DNA from: Leucaena leucocephala
Lineage: Eukaryota > Streptophyta > Magnoliopsida > Fabales > Fabaceae
Reading direction: 5' to 3'
Length of the DNA stretch: 64,000 nucleotides
Assembly: GCA_037074615.1 (NCBI GenBank)
Contig: CM073547.1
Span: 1,240,001 to 1,304,000 of the forward strand
Below the pieces are notes generated by a model. It saw only the letters and a list, made by a program, of their open reading frames with translations, had not been told where the DNA came from and searched no databases. This document shows, in pieces, positions 1-11,329 of the stretch. Position 1 is the first letter of the stretch; every line of letters begins with the position of its first letter. The position numbers were made by a program, and so were the translations under genes.

Positions 1-1229
1 TGGATGAATGCTGTTGATTCCATTAAAACTTTTGGTAACGTGTACTTCAAGGTATTGGGGTTTTATTGTAGTCTCTTTTAAGTCTCACCTGCTTCATTTG
101 ATGTTCATGTTCTGCTGGCTAATATTTCTTCCGTTCTTATAATTGCATTCATCATTTTTTCCTCTGCCAGAAACAAGATTATAAAATGGCTTTAAAGAAG
201 TATCGGAAGGCTCTACGCTACGCTGATCTTTGCTGGGAGAAAGAAGGGGTTGATGCAGGCATGCTAACTTTTTTTGGTATTTTTTATTTGACTGTATGGT
301 GAAGATGCCACAAATTTACTATACCTCATTTAAATTTGATACCCTAATGTTAATTCCTTTTCAGACAAGAGTTCAAGTTTGAGAAAAACCAAGTCTCAGA
401 TTTTTTCAAACTGCTCTGTAAGTTCAAAGCCATTGCATATTGATTTCATTCTGTCTCATGTTTTGTTGTTTCCCTTCAAGTAATTGTTCTTGGCATATTT
501 GCTTTTTAGGCTTGTAAATTGAAGTTAGGGGATCTCAAAGGAGCATTATTAGATACAGAATTTGCAATGCGCGAAGCAGACGATGTCAAAGCTTCGTTTC
601 GCCAAGGGCAGGTTGGTATTTCTATTAACGAACGTTTTTTTGTCACCATTTGGAGGCATTTAGATCTAAATATAATGAATCCCACTTTGCAATATGATAA
701 ACATGTTGCTTCCATCTTCCTAGGCATACATGGTGCTCAATGACATTGATGCTACAGTATAAAGCTTCAAAAAGGCACTAATCTTGGAGCCAGATGATGG
801 TACGGGTTCCATTCACATCTTTAAAATAATCTGTACCGTATATCATTGATATTTATGAACAAAAATGGATTTAAATGTATTCTAGTATTCAACTTTATGC
901 CTAAACTTGTTTTGAGGCTTTAACTGAAGAAATAGTTGTTGATTGCTCACTTGAGATCTGGTGATTTTCAGCTGGAATCAAAAAGGAACTTACTGCTGCC
1001 AGGAGAATGGTGAGTGTATCTGCAAGTTTGGCAACATTCCTTTATTTTTTTGGATTAAAAGAGCAAATACTAACAGCTTGAAGTTTGATTTCCTATTTAT
1101 AGGAAAGTTTTCATGCCGCTAGTCATCAAACAAATGCGTATTGGTCTATCTAACTGATTCAGTGTTTTTGGCATATTGCTGATAGACACAAGCGGGAAAA
1201 GGATGCATGTAAAAACAATGTTTCAATAA
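1..1229 (+). pseudogene. Cyclophilin-40 (CYP40/SQUINT-type) 3' end, decayed
   Basis: This is the TPR half of a cyclophilin-40 peptidyl-prolyl isomerase, an Hsp90 co-chaperone that in Arabidopsis (SQUINT) supports miRNA/AGO1 function. The PPIase half would lie left of the window. Exon remnants are 1-51, 171-258, 365-417, 510-611, 724-799 and 972-1009. They encode family-typical stretches such as KQDYKMALKKYRKALRY, GDLKGALLDTEFAMRE and LILEPDD. Lesions seen: an in-frame TAA at 760-762 inside a TPR helix, a GC instead of GT donor at 259-260, and a last exon at about 1172-1229 (ADRHKREKDA, then KTMFQ and a stop) that lacks an AG acceptor and carries a one-base frameshift. A truncated but expressed protein is possible, yet several independent lesions favour a pseudogene. 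It converges on the armadillo gene to its right. Confidence 0.75.
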
Positions 1230-2092
1230 CATTTCTGGCATGTGCTAACTATTCGGGGTAAACATAGATGTGAACGGATTTATGTATTTGGTGATAGATC
1301 CTCTAAGTTAAAGGTTTTTGTTTTAAACATGTGCATGCTTCCAATTTGAATCGTCTGCGCCAATTGCCGATGTATCGTTGACAGATTTAAGTTGCCTTGA
1401 TGCAATTTTATAACATTTGCCCTTCAGCTTAATTTTTTCTGCAGGGGAGAACAACCTGATCGCGCGGCAAATACAGTATAAAATTTTCAGGTTTTGAGTC
1501 CATTGTTGCAAAGTTAGTAGGAATGAAGTTCAGAAGAATTGAAGGAGAAAGTGTTTTTTTTTCTTTTCAAAATGATAGTAATAACCAAACTTTTATTTTT
1601 TTTATTTTAATTCTTGTTGTTTCCCCGTTTCTCGAGCATGTAAGTCTGTAAAATGACTTTAAACAGTTTCATGGCGATCCCAGTGAATGAAAACGCATTA
1701 TAGCTTATGGAACCACTGGCAATGCTTTATCTGATTCTAATATTTTAGTAATTTTACCATTGGCGGTATGGATACTTTGGGGGTATAAGATTCTTCATGC
1801 TCCTTTTGACAACCTGTAGAAATGCACTCATGCATGCAGCAATATATTGATTTCCTAGGAAATAAAATAGAAAATGCAGAATGAACCAAGTATCGTATCT
1901 CTAATCTCTGATTCCCGACAGACAGCTATACGATTTGTGTAAAATAACCTTCGCCCTCAGCTTTGTACAAAGTATTTTGTAACGGCATATATCATATTGT
2001 AGCAGAGATGTAAAAAATACTGGCAGTCACACACTGAATGATGTTGAGATCCTTTCAAAAAATAGGAACACATCGAAACAACAATGTATCAG
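1230..2092. other. Convergent intergenic stretch
   Basis: It lies between two convergent gene ends and probably holds their 3' untranslated regions. No coding exon, RNA gene or repeat was recognised. Confidence 0.6.
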
Positions 2093-5000
2093 CTACAGGT
2101 TGTAATCATCAAGCCCTAAATCCCTCAGCGCATCGGTGGCTGCATCCTTACAGTGGTCATGGTTTTGCTTGGCCTTGCGTATGTATTTCTCAACTCCATT
2201 ATTAATCAGAATAGTTCTGTCAAATAGAAAGTGCAAGTTGATGGGCAATCTCAAGAGCTAAAGCTACACTATGGAAGGAAGAGAAGAGAAGAGAGCGAAA
2301 GAGAGAGATGAAAATCTTGCCTGTTTTCTGGGTTTCTCACTGCAAGATTTCTGATCATAAAACAGGAACTTCTCTGCAGTTGCTGTGCTGCAGGAAACTT
2401 CTGCATGGCTTGAATTGCAAGGTCACCAGCTCCAGCTTCGACAGCCCGGGCAGCATTGTCCGGGGATCTCAATGAAAGCACAGCAATAATAGACATAATC
2501 TGTGCCAAAAATGAAACCCATGTCAAAACTGGCATGTGATGCATGCAGACAACTGAACCAACCGACAAAAGGAGCAGCAGCAAGGTAAACAATAATGGAA
2601 TAAAGATTAAATGTATTCAATTATTCATAATATCAAGTAGGGAATGAGAAATGGTTTAGACTGATGACTGGAACTATATTGGACAGGCTCACTTTAGAGG
2701 TATTGCAGTTTCTCACCTCTTGCAAGACCGAAGGGTCGTCCGCAAACCTTGCTGAAAGTTTTATTAGTCTATTCATCCCTCCCTTTTCAACAATTGCACT
2801 CTTGTTTGCGTCACTTCCTGCCAACTGATCAATAAAAAATTAAATACATCACGGCTACAAAGAGGAGTCCCACAATATTCAAATCAGTAAAATGAGCATG
2901 TTTTGAGTTATTCCATGTTTACCCACAATACCCAAGCATCATATTTTATCCTATATCAAGAACTAATAAATTCCGGTAATTTACAACTTGAGTGTAAGTG
3001 CATACTCAGATGTTGATCAACAATCATGTTGAGTTATAAAACTTATAAGATCTATATATTCCAAAATAAAAATATAAACAATAACCATATAATGGTAAAA
3101 CGAGACAGCTTAAAACCTTACAAAGAACCACTAAGGCAGCAGAAAATCCTATTATTTTGCCCCCCAGAGGAAGTGATAGATTTAAGACGCAACTTATTCA
3201 ACAAACAGTAGAAGCTTTTAACCTATACCTTTGAAAGCAAGGAGCAGCAAACTCTGGCCACTCCTTTGTTGCCTTGTTCCCCACTGTCGTCTATACATTT
3301 GAGTACGGCATCAATACCTCCCTTCTCAGCAACAGATCTGCATATTTCATCCTGCAACATGAAACCATAAACACTCAACAGAAACAACACAGTCCATGCA
3401 TACTCATGTTTTGCTGGGGTGAAATTAGCCCGAGCTGAAAGGACTTCTAGATCACTAAACCAAGTGTAATGGAATATAACAATGAACTTCATTATCACTC
3501 TGCTAAAGCAAAAAGTTTAATAATAAATCAACTTTTCACGCTTGGCGTATCATAGGATTTTGCGCACTCACATTTACGGCAATGGCTCTTAAAGCAATGC
3601 TTGCTGAAACTAGGCCAGGAGAGGTTAATCCTGCATGTAGTGAGTCAACAAGGGCTTCTGCAATCCCAATCTTGGCAAATTTTCGGGCATACCCATAAAC
3701 CTGAATTGTGAATGTATTAGACGCTTCAAGTCAAGAAGTATTTATAAACGAAAAGCTTATAAATTAGTGATCTTTGAATGACTTGAATTGAAGAAACATC
3801 CCAATCGCTATCCACCAAGTCAGGTTTGTGTTTCATTTTCATCCTCGTGTAAAAGGGTGTATCCATTTCTACAAGATATACAAACATATGCTTTTTGAAT
3901 AAAGCCTCGACTTACTTGAGAAGCTATAACTCGATTATCATCGGCAGTTAGAAGTACACGAATGGCATCATATAAGTTCTGGATGCTGACATTCTTATGC
4001 ATAGACATGCTTTCCATAATTAGCTCGTCAATTTTTAAGATCATGAAAGATTCCTTGAGAATTTCATTACCCGTGGCAGCTGAAGCCACTACACCAAAAC
4101 CACTATTTAAGATGTCAACGTTCTGCTTATTATCATTTAGGATATCAATTACAATGCTTGGTCCATTACTGGTCTGAAATATTCCTGTGCTTTGAACATC
4201 TGCAGCAACAAGGATTATAAAACTACCTTGTTAAACATGATGAAACAAAGAAAAAGCCTGAAATATGAACTACAATTCAGTTACTATGCTGAAGTGATTT
4301 GTTGATTACACAATACAAGCAGCAACAACGAACTAAAATTCACCACTAATTATAGATAAAACTCCGATTATCGGTAACAAATAATGAAGGCAGTGATCAA
4401 CCATTACATTAATTAATTCACACATTCTTAGACTCTACTTTCATAATCAAAATCGAAAAAATTCTACTGAGACATGAATAACAAAATATGTGCAAACGGA
4501 ACGGCACTCACCAGAAGCATGCTAACTTTCCCCAATAAAGAAAGAAAGTAAAACAAAGGCACATGAGTTTCAAAATCAGCTGAAACAACGTAGTTTATCA
4601 CGCACAAGACACAACTAAGCAACCTTATTTGATCATATGAATCAGAGTTATGCTAGATTTTAGCGCAAATATCTCACCGTGAAGCAACGATGCCATAGTC
4701 TTCAAAGCTGGAACCAGAGCATGCTCACATCTCTTGGGTATCTTGGAACATGCAGAACAAACCAATTCCACGCCAGCATTCTTTGTAGCAATAGCTGCAT
4801 TCCCAGATCCTTCGACATTACAGACCACGGTAAGCTTATCAAACAGTTCCACCATCTCATCCAAATCCTTATCGCCGATCTGATCCCCCAATCTAGATTC
4901 CAGTTGCTTTAAACTAGCCAAACACTGTATGACGGGGTTATCTTTCACCTCACCCTCTCCCGGAACGCACGTAATGATTCCTGGACATTAAGCGATGATA

Positions 5001-5380
5001 TAGTTTATTAAATTTTGGAGTCAACTTATCGCGGCTTAGCAAAGTTACAGAAACAATTTTCCCAGCTAGCTAAAGCGACAAACTCAAGAAAATTAAAGAG
5101 AAAAAAAACCGCCGGAGTAAAAACGATTTCATTTCCTGCCCTAATATGATTTCCTAAAAATTCGCATTTCATCGGTAACGAAGTAGATGTAAGAAATATT
5201 AAAACCGGGGGACGTAGCAAGGCTCAGACCTGATAGATCAACGCCTTGGAGATTAAGAGCATCTATGGCGTCCTGGAGAGCCTCGGCGGGATCCATTCCA
5301 ATGTCGTCCATGTTCTCCTTCACCAGTTCATCAAATGCTTCCTGCGATATCGTCCGATTCGTCACTTTGGGTGGAGCCAT
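2093..5380 (-). CDS. ARMC6-like armadillo-repeat protein
   Basis: An eight-exon gene for a 466-residue protein. Exons on the minus strand: 5380-5230, 4980-4678, 4199-3916, 3700-3572, 3351-3229, 2824-2717, 2499-2321 and 2216-2093. All phases close, and the length fits animal ARMC6 (about 475-500 residues). The N-terminus (ISQEAFDELVKENMDDIGM, then GVDLSG) matches the conserved opening of ARMC6. The body is a chain of helical armadillo repeats (for example EKGGIDAVLKCIDDSGEQGN and VEAGAGDLAIQAMQKFP), and the C-terminus ends DALRDLGLDDYNL. ARM repeats form a protein-binding superhelix; no specific role in plants can be claimed. The last intron uses a GC donor (CAG|GCAAGA), the commonest non-canonical class. 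The start is the only ATG that gives the conserved N-terminus. Intact. Confidence 0.9.
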
Positions 5381-6739
5381 TCCTATTTTTCACTGTTAGT
5401 CTGTTGCAACTTGAAAAGAGAGTGAAGAGAGCTGGGTTGAGACTGAGAGCGAAATTTCACAATTGTTTCAATTTCAGTTTCAATCCCCTCTCGCGCATCA
5501 TCAGCGTCGTATGACTGGGAACGACACTAAAAAATCGGCGTCCTCCAAAACGACAGCATATGCACGATCTTTTGAGGGCAATTTGCACTGAAGCGTGACG
5601 TATCACCACCATATAAGCCTTTTGCATGATTTCGTTGGGAAGTTTTTCTTCTAATAAAAAAGTTTCTTAATGGAAATAAGTTATTTTGATTATTTCTTAT
5701 TAAATATTTATAGTGACCTTTATGCAAATAGAATATATTGAAAAAATTATCTTAAAAAATTGGTTCAACACCACCACAAGTGTGAATTAATCAATAATTA
5801 AAAATGTCATAAAGTCCGTCATCACTGATATGTGTGTGTGTGTGTGTGTGTGTGTGAAGAATTAAAAAACTATTCGTAGGCATGATAAATTTGACCAAAT
5901 TAATCGGTAACCCAATTGTTTTGGTTAAATCTGCAATATTATATCCCGTGCTTTCTAATATATAACGGTATGCGTTGAATGTGTTTCGAAATTTCATATA
6001 TACAACTGCAAGACGACTTCCCTATTTTTGCATCTCTTGTTAATTCCCTGTTGCCGAGTCTTCTTCGTCGCAATTCATGGTTGTTCTCCCTAATAGTGAA
6101 ACAACTTTCCTGAATCTGTTTAGTGTTTGACTTAATTACAATGTCATTTCCAATCACATTCATACAGATGAGTACTTCTTTAAAAAAATATTTTGTTAAA
6201 TGGAATGGAGCCAAGAAAAATATTTTGACCTTTTGCGAAAAGTAAGCTGTTGAAGGCTGTAAAATTCGAAAAGAATAAACACAGAAAAAATGAGCATGAA
6301 ATAAATTAAGTGTATTTTAATAATTTGACATCGTTAAAAATGTTTAAATTTAGAAAATATAGAAGACTTGGAGCTAGTAATTAATGGGGCTATTATAGAT
6401 AAAGGAAATATCCTTACGTAAGTTTTATAAAACGATATTAGAACCTACAATTAGATAACACTTTACTGTATGAACAATTAACCTTTAGACATAAAATGAA
6501 GCTAATAATAATCAAGAAACTTTACAATGTAGTTTGTATACTTTACAAGATAGTAATAATCTACTCCTAGTGGAAGGCTCAAGGATTTGAAAAAAAAAAC
6601 TTCTAAGAGAAGCATTTAACTATTCAATGTGTGGTTGTGTATTCAACAAGTCATACCAACCCATAAATTAGGCCATTTTGCACCACAGGACTCCATTAAC
6701 CACATGCTAATTCACACGCACTTCCCCCTCTTCGATCCC
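5381..6739. other. Divergent intergenic region
   Basis: AT-rich DNA between the armadillo gene and the phytocyanin gene, which are transcribed away from each other. Short open frames on the minus strand (5527-6214) have no recognisable domain. A TG microsatellite lies inside. Confidence 0.6.
5831..5856. repeat. (TG)13 microsatellite
   Basis: Thirteen uninterrupted TG dinucleotides, directly visible. Confidence 0.98.
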
Positions 6740-6747
6740 TATATAAG
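6740..6747 (+). promoter_or_regulatory. TATA box of the phytocyanin gene
   Basis: TATATAAG lies 101 bases upstream of the phytocyanin ATG. This leaves room for a start site near 6775 and a 5' leader of about 70 bases, a normal plant layout. Confidence 0.6.
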
Positions 6748-6847
6748 AAAACCTGTAACCTTCAATGTTCTTCAATCCCAACATCACCAACCAAACCATC
6801 CTCTGATCTTTTGAGTTCAGTTACAGGAACCAAAAGAAGCATCGATC

Positions 6848-7643
6848 ATGGCCGCGAAGCTTGCAGCATTATTAGTCCTAATGATGACAGCTTCTTGCAT
6901 GTTTGGAGTGAGCTTGGGCAACAAGGACTGGTTCTGGAACTGGGGCAGTAATTTCAACTACACAGATTGGTGGAATTTTCATCATTTGAACAAGACACAA
7001 CCTCAATCTAACACCTTTGTGGTGGGTGGCTCTCAGAACTGGCACTTCGGCTTCAACTACACTGACTGGGCCATCAACAATGGCCCCTTCTACCTCAATG
7101 ATACTCTTCGTGAGTCCTCTTCTCCTTCATACCCACTTTATATTGGTAAAATCACTATAAAATTTTATGAAAAGAATATAATTGCCAAAAGATTTTACAA
7201 TAGGTAATATGAACATGTCCTTTTTTGTATCAAAATTTGTCATGGCATATTGTTTATTTGTTATGAGATTTTTTTATGAACACATTCCTTCTTTAAGACC
7301 ATATAAATTTTACCTTTTATATATCTTGTAAAACTCAGTGGTGAATATATAATTTAATAGAAATGTTTGTGTAGTGTTCAAGTATGATGCTCCAAACGCG
7401 ACAACATTCCCACACAGTGTGTACATGTTTTCGAACTTGAGGAGCTTCTTGAAGTGTGACTTGAAGAGGGCGAAGATGGTGGCGAATCCCAGACAGGGTG
7501 AAGGGGAAGGTTTCAGGTTCGTGATCAACAAGTGGAAGCCTCACTACTTGTCATGTGGCGAGAGAAATGGATTCCATTGCAGGAATGGTCTCATGAAGTT
7601 CGCCGTCTTCCCCATGATTCGCCCTTTCACCCCCTGGCCCTGA
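6848..7643 (+). CDS. Secreted phytocyanin / early nodulin-like protein
   Basis: Two exons (6848-7109 and 7375-7643, phase-1 intron) encode 176 residues. Residues 1-24 form a signal peptide (hydrophobic ALLVLMMTASCMFGVSLG), so the product is secreted. The plastocyanin-like domain runs from about 55 (VVGGSQNWHFGFNYTDW) to the end (HCRNGLMKFAVFP). Phytocyanins are type-1 copper or copper-lacking cell-wall proteins. Candidate ligands are H101, C148 and H155; C115 and C156 would form the usual disulfide. C148 to H155 is two residues longer than the classical C-x4-H spacing, and the axial position is L160 or M161, so copper binding is uncertain. There is no GPI-type hydrophobic tail and no proline-rich stretch, so it is a short single-domain member. 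N-glycosylation sequons (NYT, NKT, NDT, NAT) are present. Confidence 0.87.
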
Positions 7644-9358
7644 CACTTTCAAAGTCCAATCCATGCATCTGAATTAGTAATATTTCGTCTCTGTTGAATT
7701 TAGTTTTACTCAAAATAAAGGACAAGCGTCTGAATTACACTGTAATCAATATATGTAAAAGTGGCTTGTTAGAGTTTAACTGACTGTTCTATACATTGAA
7801 GCTTGTTGAGTGCTTCGTGCTTGGGTGTCAATATTTGTACCTTCATTAGTGAGACCAAAGTTCACATTAAAGTAGATGATGAACTTCGAATTTACATGTT
7901 CCATTATTTTACATTCTTATACTTATCTATATCACTTGAGGATTTGATCCCACGACCTGTTTTTTGAGAGGGGTTATGAGTTTTAAGGGTTTGGCAAAAG
8001 AAAGATCTTCCTATCATGAAAGAGTGTGAAAAGTGACTTCAAGGAGAACCAAAGTGAAAGAATGAATTCATGAAATTCTTAATGTTAGGACTTTAATTTG
8101 AAGACGGATTGATTGGCCTTGAAAAGACTCTCGAAATAGAAATTGAATAGCTTTGGGATAGCTTTCTTTATTATCTCATTTTGGATATAATCTTATTTGA
8201 ATACGAATAAATCAAAATATTTCATAAAGATTGTTTGTGTTGATCACAGGAAAAAGAAAATAGATTGCAACCCCTTAAAATTTGATAACGTAATTTTAGT
8301 TTTAGTTTTGATATCTCTAATTTTAATTTTAAATAGTAGTTTTTTATTTTTTATGTTGTTTTCAACATCTAAATTATTAGTTTTTATATTTTTTTAAATA
8401 TCTTGTTTGGGATTATTGGTCTTAATTTTGTTTATGTGATACCAACACTATTAATTTTTTTTACAAAAAATTAAAAAAAAATTGAGTTTATTCATGATTT
8501 AAAGATAGGATAAAGTTTTTTTTTAAATAATATTAATATAAGATAGGATGAATAATTTATTATCTGAGATACTCAGAAATTTTATTTATTTGAAGCGGTT
8601 AGCGGGAAGCTACCCTGATAAAATAGCGGATTTGGAAATGAGATGAGCACAACGACACCGTGAGAGGCTTGAGAGATGGAAGAAAAAGGGAGAAGGGCTT
8701 AGGTTTAGTAGGAAAGTATGTTTAAATTTTATTATTATTTTTTTATTATACTATTTTATTATTATTATTTTATTATACTCAACAGTTTTTAATGTAGTAA
8801 TTAATAAATTAATTTTAATTTTAAATATAAAACTTATTTTATATATTTATTTAATATTTTTTTAAATTATTTTTATTGAATTAATTAAATATATTTTATA
8901 TTAAAATAGGAATAATATTATATATCTATTTTTAGGTTATAATTCGGTCCATCAAGTTAGCTTCCAACTCAGCACCTCTGTACAAGCAAAATTAATGGTA
9001 TCAGTGTGACATAAAATTAATATAGTTAATCTCAATGTCTAAGTTCTTCTGAAAACATATGGACCAATATAATAATTGAGATAAAAAATATAAAAGATGA
9101 AAAACTATTATTTAAAATAAAGGGCTAAAACTAAAACAATAATAAAACTATAAGAACATGTTAGTTTTTAATATAAAAATTAAAAACTCTTGACAAAAAT
9201 AATATTTAAAAGGAGGTAAAAATATAATGAGTGATTAAATTACTAAAAAAAACGATATTATCCCCTGAACAATTGAGGATAGCTTTGATAATTATTTAGA
9301 TTTAATTTGGGTGAGACTGGGGAGGCACCGTGCGACTGTGTGAGTTGGATCCATCAGA
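7644..9358. other. AT-rich intergenic region
   Basis: No gene recognised. It is very AT-rich, with long A/T homopolymers near 8400-8930. A short stretch at 7935-7960, read in reverse, resembles a tRNA B box and may be a worn SINE end. The last 60 bases are GC-richer and are probably the leader of the next gene. Confidence 0.5.
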
Positions 9359-11329
9359 ATGAGTGTGTTCGGGGGAGATAGCTGGGCAAGAGAAGCTCAA
9401 TACAGGAAAAGGAGGGTTGACGATCTGCTTGTGGAGGGGATTCATGGCTCTTCCTTCAAGAAGCTCGCTAATGGCAAATACGCCTGCCTCGTCTGCCCCC
9501 ACAATCCCATCTTCGACACCCCTCTCATGCTATCCGTTCGTATTTCACCCTATTCTTTTTCACGCAATTTTCTTCCAATTCATGTCGATATGGAATTTGG
9601 ACGACTGCATATGATTTTGTGGGGTTCTATCCCCGAGTTGATAGTAATAAACTTTGTCCTGGTTCCTAATGGAGAATTTCCTCCTTTTGTTTATTTCTCT
9701 TATTTTTAGTACCTTCTGAGTGTGAAGGTTTCTTCTTACTCCTCTTTTTCTGCTAAAAGAGGATGTTGAACGAAAAGGAGAAAAAACTGCCAATGTGGAA
9801 GAAAGGAACCTAGTTACATAGGCTCTCATAGTAAATGCTTCGGAAATATTGATTCTTGAACGGTAGGATTTATGTTTCTATTTGTGTGACTGATTGTACT
9901 GATCACGATAGTAAAAAGAGCTAAACAAAAAATTAGTAGTTGTGCCTTGGTTCTGTTGAATGATCAGAATTAAGTGCTTTTTGGAAATTGTTTGTTGAAT
10001 AATGAATAAGATGAAGGATATCCTTCCCTTTGTGAAAGATTTAAGTTTTATTTTAGCAATCCCCATGATATAGATGGCTGCTTGTTTTTTTGAACAACAT
10101 CCTTCCATCTTTAGTGATGACGAATAGTATTTGTGTTAATCTTTCATTGTTACGTGGGATGAGTGCTTCCAAAGGAGGGCTCAGTCCAATCCCTTGGTCC
10201 CAATACCAAGAACTCCTGTACTTTACATCTAGGCATTTGAATTACAGATATTAGTTACCCCGGCAACTAGTAAAAAACGTTTGGTATTGGTTGCAAAATG
10301 CAGGCAACAAAATATGTGTATTATTTTAAATATCCCATCGTGGACTGTGGGCTAATATTGGCATTCATCATTCATGTGCATGTGGGCATGCGCATACATG
10401 CAGCATGATGCTATTTAGTGTGCATATATGCTCATGTATTTTCATGATTATTTTGTTCACAAGAGAGGATTAAAGATTCCTTTCTTCTTTAGAGATGATG
10501 AAGGATATTAAGCTTGAACACATCTTTCTTATATGCTTGTTTATCTTTGAAAGAGGGGGTATCTGATTGTGGAAACTTCTTTTTAGATTCACAACAAGGG
10601 ATCTCGTCACCTTGCTGCAGCATCAAGACTGAAGGAAAGAGATTTGATGAAACAGAATGAAATAAACAAGAGAATTGCATTGTCAGCCTCATCTTCTGAC
10701 ACTACCATTTCTAGCAGTTTCAACCAAAAGCTTAGATCAGCTAGCAGTGGCAAACCTTTGTTTGAACAGACAAAAAAGGCTGTTTCCGAAATACTTTCTG
10801 ACAAATCTCAGCAGCAAATGGAAAATGGAAGTAAAAAGGAGATATCAAACACAGGTCACGTAGCAAGTGGATCAACTGAAAGGTACTCATCTCATGCAAG
10901 AGTGGAAAATAACAAGGTGTTTTTACAGCATCATTTGGATTTTCGGGAGCGGAGAGAAAGAGAACTCAAGTTTACTGCTGCAGGTTGGAAGCGTGATGGT
11001 CATGGCAAATGGTATCGAGATGAAAATGTGAGTTACTTCCACTCCCAGGCCACCCCTCTAAATCATAAATTAATTGTCTATTCTGAATCTGGAATAGAGG
11101 GGCAGGCTGAGATCTAAAGATCAGCATTTGCTTATCTGATTTGACTCAATGCCCTCAAGGCTTTTTTTGAAGCTCCCTGCTTTCATTAGACTAGCGTTAC
11201 CCTCTACTACTTAGTGATTGGTTAACTTATTTGTCTGATGAGGTAACATATAGCCATTTATGTCTGTTTTTCTACTAGCAGGTTGAGTTTGACTCTGATG
11301 AAGAAGATCCTAATGTTTGTCTTAGCTGA
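9359..11329 (+). CDS. SCNM1-like zinc-finger splicing factor
   Basis: Three exons (9359-9535, 10587-11027 and 11282-11329) encode 221 residues. The product matches sodium channel modifier 1 (SCNM1), a U11/U12 minor-spliceosome protein. The N-terminus has a basic RKRRVDDLL block. It is followed by a U1-type C2H2 zinc finger with C43, C46, H61 and H67 (ACLVCPHNP then HNKGSRH). The C-terminus carries the diagnostic AAGWKRDGHGKWYRDENVE and the acidic tail FDSDEEDPNVCLS. The middle (about 75-165) is Ser/Lys/Gln-rich and probably disordered. The last junction falls between N and V of DENVEFDSDEE, and this conserved motif supports the splice. Read-through of intron 1 gives an alternative open frame of about 58 codons that lacks the zinc-finger histidines. 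Intact; nuclear location inferred from the family. Confidence 0.88.

Noticed and set aside
7935..7960. Reverse-strand B-box-like GGGATCAAATCC
   Set aside because: No A box and no cloverleaf; too short to call a tRNA or SINE.
9363..9614. Alternative frame overlapping SCNM1 exon 1
   Set aside because: Shadow of the real exon; the SCNM1 frame has the zinc finger and splices in phase.
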